Assembly: GCA_963931925.1 (NCBI GenBank)
Contig: OZ007569.1
Span: 46,947,021 to 47,011,020 of the forward strand
DNA: 64,000 nt
Direction: 5' to 3'
DNA from: Onchidella celtica
Taxonomy: Eukaryota; Mollusca; Gastropoda; Systellommatophora; Onchidiidae
The notes beneath the pieces are model-generated. The model was not told where the DNA came from, did not search any database, and was given only the letters and a program-made list of their open reading frames with translations. Positions 57,461-64,000 of the stretch are shown here, piece after piece. Position numbers and translations under genes: made by a program. Each line of letters begins with the position of its first letter. Within the stretch, counting starts at the first letter, position 1.

Positions 57461-58018
57461 AATGAGTGCTGGAATGGAGTATGCCCGTCAATGATTGTAT
57501 TCGATGAACTGACCTCAGCTGATATTTGATCAAAATAAGATAAGATAAGAATGACTTTATTATCGTTAAAAAGGAAAATTGCCTTGGCTGCAGTACATGC
57601 GTTTATAAAGAATAAATAAATAATCAGTTGGTCTAAACATAGGAGAACATAACCCATTACAATACAATACCTCATGCGCTTCATAAATATGAAGTCCCTT
57701 CAATATGAGGCTTATAAGTTAATGTGATATTATATGAGGGAAGACTCTCTATATTTGTTTATTTATTTATTTATACACATCGAGAGATAGAGAGACCGGC
57801 GGACAGATGGACAGTGTGTGTGAATGTAAATGCAATTAGTGCAAGTGAATTTAAGATATTCCGTGGTGAAAACATCTGATGTATCATTTTACATAATATA
57901 GGTTTATTATCATTCTAACTGTATTTTTTCTCTGCAAACCCTTTTTAAAGTTTGACTGGTTAGTGCTGTAAGTCGATGTTGTTCAGTACTGTAGTAAAGT
58001 GATGATAGCTGCGATGTA

Positions 58019-58391
58019 TAGTATGTGCTTGTTGTTTAATTATCTCGAATGGTACAACTATGAAACTTTGTAGGGAGAAAGATAAGAGTCTGCTGTTTAT
58101 GATGGTCAACATCGGTTTGAAGGAAAAACTCTAAAAATGCCTTTTTTATGTCAAAGGTTTAAAAAAACATTTTTGATAAAAAAAATGGTATCCCTCTTTT
58201 ACATGTATGTGCCTGTTATTTAATTATCTCGAATGGTACAACTATGAAACCTGGTAGGGAAAAAGATAAGTCTACAGTTTATGATGGTCAACATCGGTTT
58301 GAAGGGAAAACTTTTAAAATGCTATTTTTATGGCAAAGGTGTAAAAGAAAAAAAACATCAATTTTGAAAAAAAAAATAGTATCCCTCTTTT
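58019..58391 (+). repeat. About 185-bp tandem duplication
   Basis: Unit 1 (58019-58202) and unit 2 (58203-58391) share ATTATCTCGAATGGTACAAC, GATGGTCAACATCGG and GGTATCCCTCTTTTA-like ends with small differences. Confidence 0.8.
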
Positions 58392-58873
58392 AACTGTAAA
58401 TAATTCCCCTTTTTGAAGGTTTATTGTTTACTCAGATATCATATCTGAAAGATTAAAAGTTTAATTTCTCTGTACACATCTTGTGCACTTCTGTACCTTG
58501 TTTGGTTCTGAAGAGATTTGAGTGTACATGTAGTATGTTTGTGCAGAACTTAGAAATTCAGATTGAAAGAACACTAACACGTGTTTACAGACTTGGCTGT
58601 CTTTAATCTCGCGCAGATCTTTTGCGTCCAGAAACCACGTAAGAATAAACAACAGAATGTGCAAAGGAACATAACTCCACAATTAACAATACAACTTCTC
58701 TGAAATGAGTAAAGTTCCCTGATCTGATCTGACACATTACATTCCTCCCCCTTAATGTTGAACTCGATCCCAAAATAATTATGATGAACGTCTATGAATT
58801 TGAGAACTAATAAAAAATAACACATAAATTACTTGAACGTTTCATATGAAATGAATTTGGATTAACAATAACA

Positions 58874-59079
58874 TGATTTGAGGTCTTTATTTTAGGAGGT
58901 TCGCTGCCCTTGGCATTTACACCTCACTTTACTTGTTTTATTATTTCTTGTTCTGGCGGGGGGGGGGGGGGGGGGGGAGGGGGGGGAGATGATATAGATA
59001 AATTTTAATCTATTAATTTCAATTTTGGTCTCTCGGTGGTCTGTATAAATTACCAGAGCAACGATTTTCGTTGAGCAAC
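58874..59079 (-). mobile_element. Chimeric retroposed insertion: SINE 3' region plus minisatellite-like 5' end
   Basis: A perfect 14-bp target duplication GATTAACAATAACA flanks it (58860-58873, 59080-59093). The low-coordinate 155 bp equal the 3' part of SINE family 1 (compare 25901-26045) with a longer G run (58957-58988). The remaining part (about 59030-59079) equals the 40-bp minisatellite unit found at 59781-59996. Confidence 0.75.
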
Positions 59080-59780
59080 GATTAACAATAACAATCTAGT
59101 ACCAAGCTTTTTAAGTAAGAAAGAAAGGAAATTGAAAGTGTTGAACAGTGAAAAAGAAATCAGTGAAGTATGAGCACGAAATGAAATAAGTTTGATGTTG
59201 AAGATGATGAATTAGAAATGACTAAAGAATAAATATGAGACATAGGTGGATATTTCTACGTTAAGTTTTCGCCCGTCAGTATCTTAATTAATTTCCAGGT
59301 CTTCAATGCTCTTGTAAATAACCAGGAAGGTATTAGTTTCTCCTAGTTGTTTTATTAGATCACTTCAGCCCTTCGGTCCTGTAATATTTGGCCCAGTTGT
59401 TGCTGTTGTTGTTCAGATTCTTTATAGTTTTGAATTACAACTGTGTTATTCATAGCTCTAACGGCGATATTCCACTTGACATTATGTGGCTCTGTGATGG
59501 TGCCTCAGCTGAGTGAGTTTCTGCCCAGAGTTGAATATTAGCTTTCTTTTCTCTCATTTTTGTCTTGATATTTATTATCTGTCTCTTTTCGAAAGATTTT
59601 TAAAAATGTCTCTTTGATCTGATTATCGGTGAACTTGGATGGGGCTGGACTGACCTCCATTTTGACCGTTGTTTTCATTATGGCGGATTCCACAAAGATG
59701 TATTGGATAGGAGGTTGGGAATTTAATGCTAATAATAAAAATAATGCAACTTATTACTAACAAACGACTTGTTTACCAAA

Positions 59781-59996
59781 GCAACGATTTTCGTGCCGGT
59801 GGTCTGTATAGATTACCAGAGCAACGATTTTCGTGCCGGTGGTCTGTATAAATTACCAGAGCAACGATTTTCGTGCCGGTGGTCTGAATAAACTTACAGA
59901 GCAACCATTTTCGTGCCGGTGGTCTGAATAAACTTACAGAGCAACCATTTTCGTGCCGGTGGTCTGAATAAACTTACAGAGGAACCATTTTCGTCC
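59781..59996. repeat. 40-bp minisatellite, 5.4 units
   Basis: Units start GCAACGATTTTCGTGCCGGT at 59781, 59821 and 59861, then GCAACCATTT variants at 59901 and 59941 and a partial at 59981. Exact 40-bp period. Confidence 0.9.
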
Positions 59997-59999
59997 TTG

Positions 60000-62900
60000 T
60001 GTTGGTTTTCTGTCTTTTCACCATGTTTTTGTTTTGCACACATGACTAAAAACCGCCGACATGATTTCTCAATTTTGCACAACTACACTTGCTTTGGTAA
60101 GTACAGCTGTCTTCAAACCTTGTAAAGTAAAATTATTGTTTTGATGTGAAGCATGGAACTTAAGCTTCATTTAGATAGCGCTCCATAGTTAAAATCTGCC
60201 AAATGGTGCTGTTTGAGAGCCGAGAATAGTCACATTTTTTTTTCTCCTTGTCTGTCGCCGCGTACCGTCCCATTGGTAAGTGGATAGAACTACTAAACAT
60301 TATAAAATGCATGACTTTTTTATTATTTGAGGTAAAAAATGTTCTAAACTGCAGATTTAGCTCCAATCTGAGGAAAACTAAACGATTTTACGGACTGAGG
60401 GAAAAAAATAGTTAGGATTCAGTTGTCTGTCTCCAGGATTTCACGTGCGCCAAAAAACATCCTGTTCACTGGATCTGGATCGCATGTTATTCTCTAATCG
60501 GGAACCATCCTCTCGAATACTGATCAGAGTTTGTTTGCATAAAGTTCAGTTCAAATGTGAGTTATACCTTCAAGATCTTTGTCACGTGGGCAGAAATATT
60601 GGGAACGGAGTTGCCTCAGTCGAAGATTGTTCTCATATTGTCGATCGCAGAAACGCTGGAGGGTTGTCATATGTGAAGGAAGTATTGCACATTCTTTGAT
60701 GGTCCACCAAACCACCGCAAGACAACATCTGAATATTTTTTTCTTGATTTTATGATAATGTTTTGTTGTTTTTTTCGCGCGTCCGCGAAATTGGGCAACA
60801 CACCGTCACGGATAGGCTATGTATCAGGACAATTATCACCAAGAAAATTATAAATAATCAAAACAGATCCCTAAAGTAAATACAAAAATGGGGAAAATCA
60901 GTTTGATCTAGATCTTAGTTTCTTTTTTTTTTTTCTTTTTTTTTTGTGACATTTAGTGAGATTATTGAAAGACCCAGATTCTAGATCTAAATGGAAAGTA
61001 ATGTAGACTTGTGAAATGTAGTAGTGAAAATAAACACATATTTAAATAATGGCTGTCGTGGCTTACTAGATCTAGGCCTGCATAAACACAGAAGATTTGT
61101 ATCGGTGGTTCAAGGCTTCCATGTGACAGGAGGACTCGGTGCAAGGTTTGTATGGGAGAGACTACGCACACATACAAGATTTATACAACTAGACTTTCTC
61201 CTTCTTTTAATCTCCTTTCTTTTCTTTTTTTTTCTATTCAAATGTTAAAGCTGACTTTCACCACATTTTGATTATAATGTCTTTCAAATTGGGCTATTAA
61301 TTTACAGAACTTTTCTCGTAGTGAAGTAAAGGGACATCAACCGGGTTCGGCCAGAGAGGGCTGTGGCAAAAATTCCCGGTAAGTCGTACGATTTGGGGAA
61401 TATTTTGAAAGGCACAAAATTTGGCCTGTTATGGTGTGATTATGTAATTCTCGTCATAATTAAAAAGGGCTTGAAAACCTACTATTTGACATCCCAGAAA
61501 TGCGTTTATTTAGACATTTGGTCTTATAATTTCCAGCTTGCCAGTTTTTATCTATGGTAACTTTATTTTATGACCTTTCAGGTTGTCAGAGGTCCCAGCG
61601 CAGCAGAAGATGATTTAATGGTCTACTTTCTACGAAGCGTGGAAAGTTTTATATGTACCTAGAAATAGTGGCAGTCAGTAGAAGGCGAGAAAATGTGTCA
61701 TCCATGTAGGGTTCTGTAGGGACCTAACAGTGGACGGAAGGGGTCATCATTTCTTTGCAAATTTAACTGATATATTTTGGAAACAGTGTTCAGTTGTTGG
61801 ATTCTTATTATGTTGTTATGTGTGCGGCCGTTCTAACACTTTAAATGCACTTGTTTCTTTGATTCTGGAGTGTGAGATTTACTGTCTAAAACAGTTATGT
61901 TTTATTTGGGTGATTGCTTGTATGATGTCAAGTGCATGTCCTGAATATTTCCTGCTTTTCATTGAAATTTTATGCTTAAAAGTGCTGCTATGAGGACTTT
62001 TATATAATTGTACTTGCTGTAAGCTAGTTCATCCAAAACAGCTGAAGAAAAAATGTTCATTACACATTAACAGTGAAAGACTCTCATATGGTAATGAGTG
62101 GTACCCATGCGGGACAAGCTTCGTTTGATCACTTATAACTTGAAAATGAACTATAGATTACAGTTTTGAAACCAGCAGAAATTTCCTTTCTTTTGGTGTA
62201 TAATAAATATGTTTATATTTGAACAGGTTCAAAATTTACCATAAGTTCGGGAAAAACTCTCTGTGGAAAGAGCTTTACATAGTCCATTCCGTAAAATAAC
62301 TGTTCTCTAGGGTTTGTACCATAGGATTTAATTTTAACAATAATGATGAAAATCCACTGCATTTATGTAGCGCTTCACCCCTTTTTATCTTGTCCGATAA
62401 ATTAAATTGGCTATTTCAGCGCTCGTTACTCTTGCAATGTGAAATATTTTAGAAGGTTACACTGGTTTTAATTTATGTCCTTATTGGGTTTAATATGGGC
62501 TTGATATGTTGTTCTATTGTTTTATTATGGTAGTTACTTAGTATTTAGTTATCTCTCTTGTCAGCAGTTAACTTTGTTATTTCCCTTGGTTTTATTGCCT
62601 CCTTGACCGAGTGACTATTATGTAGGTGAGGAGTTTGTTGTTCACTCACCGATTACGATCGGGCAGGTGCCGAGCACCGCGAGGAGCACAGGACGACGGA
62701 GCACACGGCAGGAAATTGTCTCACTGCACAGTGTTTCGGTAATCCTAACACGTTTTTTAAAGTTTTGTTTAATGGCTCGCCGGCTCAGCACACACGGATT
62801 TTATTTCTCTAAGCTCTATGTAGTCCAGGTGGTGTTTGGTTTTCAGAGGTTTGAAGGGCGAAAGCCTGGGGTTCACAGACGTTAAATAACAGAAGTAGAG

Positions 62901-63119
62901 AAATTGCTGTGGTTCAAGTTTAAGGGGAGGTGTGTCGACGACCCAAGAAGTCAGGGCCACAGCCTTCCACAGCAATGAAGCACGAGTATGAATATTGTTT
63001 GTAAAAGGTAGAACGCAGTAGTTTAATTGATAGGGACTGAAAATTTGAATGGTGTGGTTATAGTATCAGTTTTGAAATGAGTTTTTTTTTTTTCTCAGGG
63101 CCTCGGGGAATTTAGATCA
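60000..63119. other. No confident gene
   Basis: Only short frames. A good donor (CCCGGTAAGTCG near 61375) and acceptor (ACCTTTCAGGTTG near 61572) could bound short exons, but the flanking translations match nothing I know. T-rich tracts lie at 60920-60945. Confidence 0.35.
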
Positions 63120-63122
63120 TTA

Positions 63123-63317
63123 GGGTACCCACATAAAGGCCACCGAATTCTGTCACCGAGCCACTAGGCGCTTTAGGTGAGAAGAATTGCACTATATAAT
63201 TTCAACAACTGCACATAGAGCCCACCTACATTCGGTCCGTTTATATAGTGCAATTCTTCTCACCTAAAGCGCCTAGTGGCTCTGTGACAGAATTCGGTGG
63301 CCTCTATGTTTGTACCC
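63123..63317. mobile_element. 195-bp hairpin MITE with TTA target duplication
   Basis: Arms of about 76 bp (63123-63198 and 63241-63317) are near-perfect inverted copies, sharing GGCCACCGAATTCTGTCAC and GAAGAATTGCACTATATA, around a loop of about 43 bp. TTA flanks it at 63120-63122 and 63318-63320. The ends read GGGTAC/GTACCC. The TTA duplication suggests PIF/Harbinger mobilisation. Confidence 0.8.
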
Positions 63318-63320
63318 TTA

Positions 63321-64000
63321 GAAAGCTAGATGTGTACAATAGGGTTGGAAAGAGTAGTGGTCCGGCTGCACACAGTTCTGAAAGGCGCTATGTGCGCGTC
63401 TTGGATGGCCACAGCCTTCCACAGAATGGCACGGTCAGACAAAGACAGGTTTGTAGCCCAGTTTGGTTACAATATCAGCCGAGACACAAAATACCGAGAG
63501 CGGTCCATTCTTTCTTTCACTATAGGTCCACAACTTGCGCGTGTATAAACACGGTGAGTACTACTCACAGAGCTCTGTGGTACGAGTATTTTTCGTCCCA
63601 TTATGAAGGGGTGTGGTGCGAATTGTTGTATTGTTGACATGGATGATACGCGCGCAAGTCGAAGGACGGAATTTGGCGAATTGAACTGTCTCGGTATCCA
63701 GTGTCTCGGATATCAGTATGGATAGTTACTATGGCCGTGACCTAATAACAGGCCAGGGCAACAGACTTCCGCAGAGGTGGAAAGAACAGCAGAAACAGTT
63801 AGGAATAGTGAAGCAGTAGAATTAGTGAGATATAGTGGATATGTTGAAGGTTTGGCAAGCCTGGTGCACAACCTGAACTGAAATCTTCCCACATCAGAAT
63901 GTTTATGTTGAGTGAGACAAAGCTGCGTTTGCGTTCGCCGTTCACAGCCTTGAGTGGGAAGATGGAAATTTCCACAGTGGGTTTTACCCGGTTCTGTCAG
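63321..64000. other. No recognisable gene
   Basis: Two overlapping open frames of 72 and 129 residues match nothing I recognise. Confidence 0.4.

Noticed and set aside
60445-60699. 84-residue open frame
   Set aside because: No recognisable motif, no homolog recalled and no gene context; cannot be told from chance.

Overview
This looks like a piece of an animal nuclear genome, most likely an invertebrate and plausibly a mollusc. Coding sequence is sparse and split by GT-AG introns. There are many simple repeats and long C/G homopolymers, and the transposable elements are of eukaryotic types (LINE, tRNA-derived SINE, LTR, DIRS, hAT, P element, TTA-flanked MITEs). The species is not determinable from the window alone, and the mollusc call is an inference from repeat style.

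Only two host-type genes are convincing, both on the minus strand. One is an SLC22-family (organic ion transporter) MFS gene at 16381-17953; its frame is interrupted at a run of 13 C. The other is a spliced TPR co-chaperone-like gene at 36680-38318, with three exons identified by splice sites and protein continuity. One of its exons carries a single-base frame break. Almost everything else that codes is mobile-element protein.

Layout. 1-5.1 kb: a duplicated block (its partner is 23.8-27.6 kb) into which two LTRs have inserted back to back at one ACCAG site. 5.9-6.06 kb: a small MITE. 6.4-12.1 kb: a LINE reverse-transcriptase remnant split by a young 5-kb non-autonomous LTR retrotransposon with a CCTTC target duplication. 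16.4-18 kb: the SLC22 gene. 18-25.8 kb: several 3' ends of one LINE family. 25.9-27.6 kb: a tRNA-derived SINE inserted in the second duplicate. 29.6-34.2 kb: a DIRS-type tyrosine-recombinase retrotransposon (gag, RT/RNase H, recombinase) with a striking inverted repeat at its 3' side and a tandem array of TATA-bearing units at its 5' side. 34.4-35.8 kb: a hAT element sitting inside an 84-bp minisatellite. 36.7-38.3 kb: the TPR gene. 38.9-40.1 kb: a repeat pair. 43.0-43.3 kb: a second SINE. 44.2-48.5 kb: a nearly complete THAP/P-element transposon with terminal repeats and target duplication but several frame breaks. 49.9-57.5 kb: fragments of two uncharacterised repeat-borne protein families and minisatellites. 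58.9-60 kb: a chimeric SINE insertion with a 14-bp target duplication and a 40-bp minisatellite. 63.1-63.3 kb: a 195-bp hairpin MITE.

The window is informative because insertions can be dated against each other: the duplicated block supplies filled and empty versions of several insertion sites, and reading frames confirm others. Several disrupted frames differ by only one or two bases, so draft-assembly indels and true decay must be told apart before genes are called dead.
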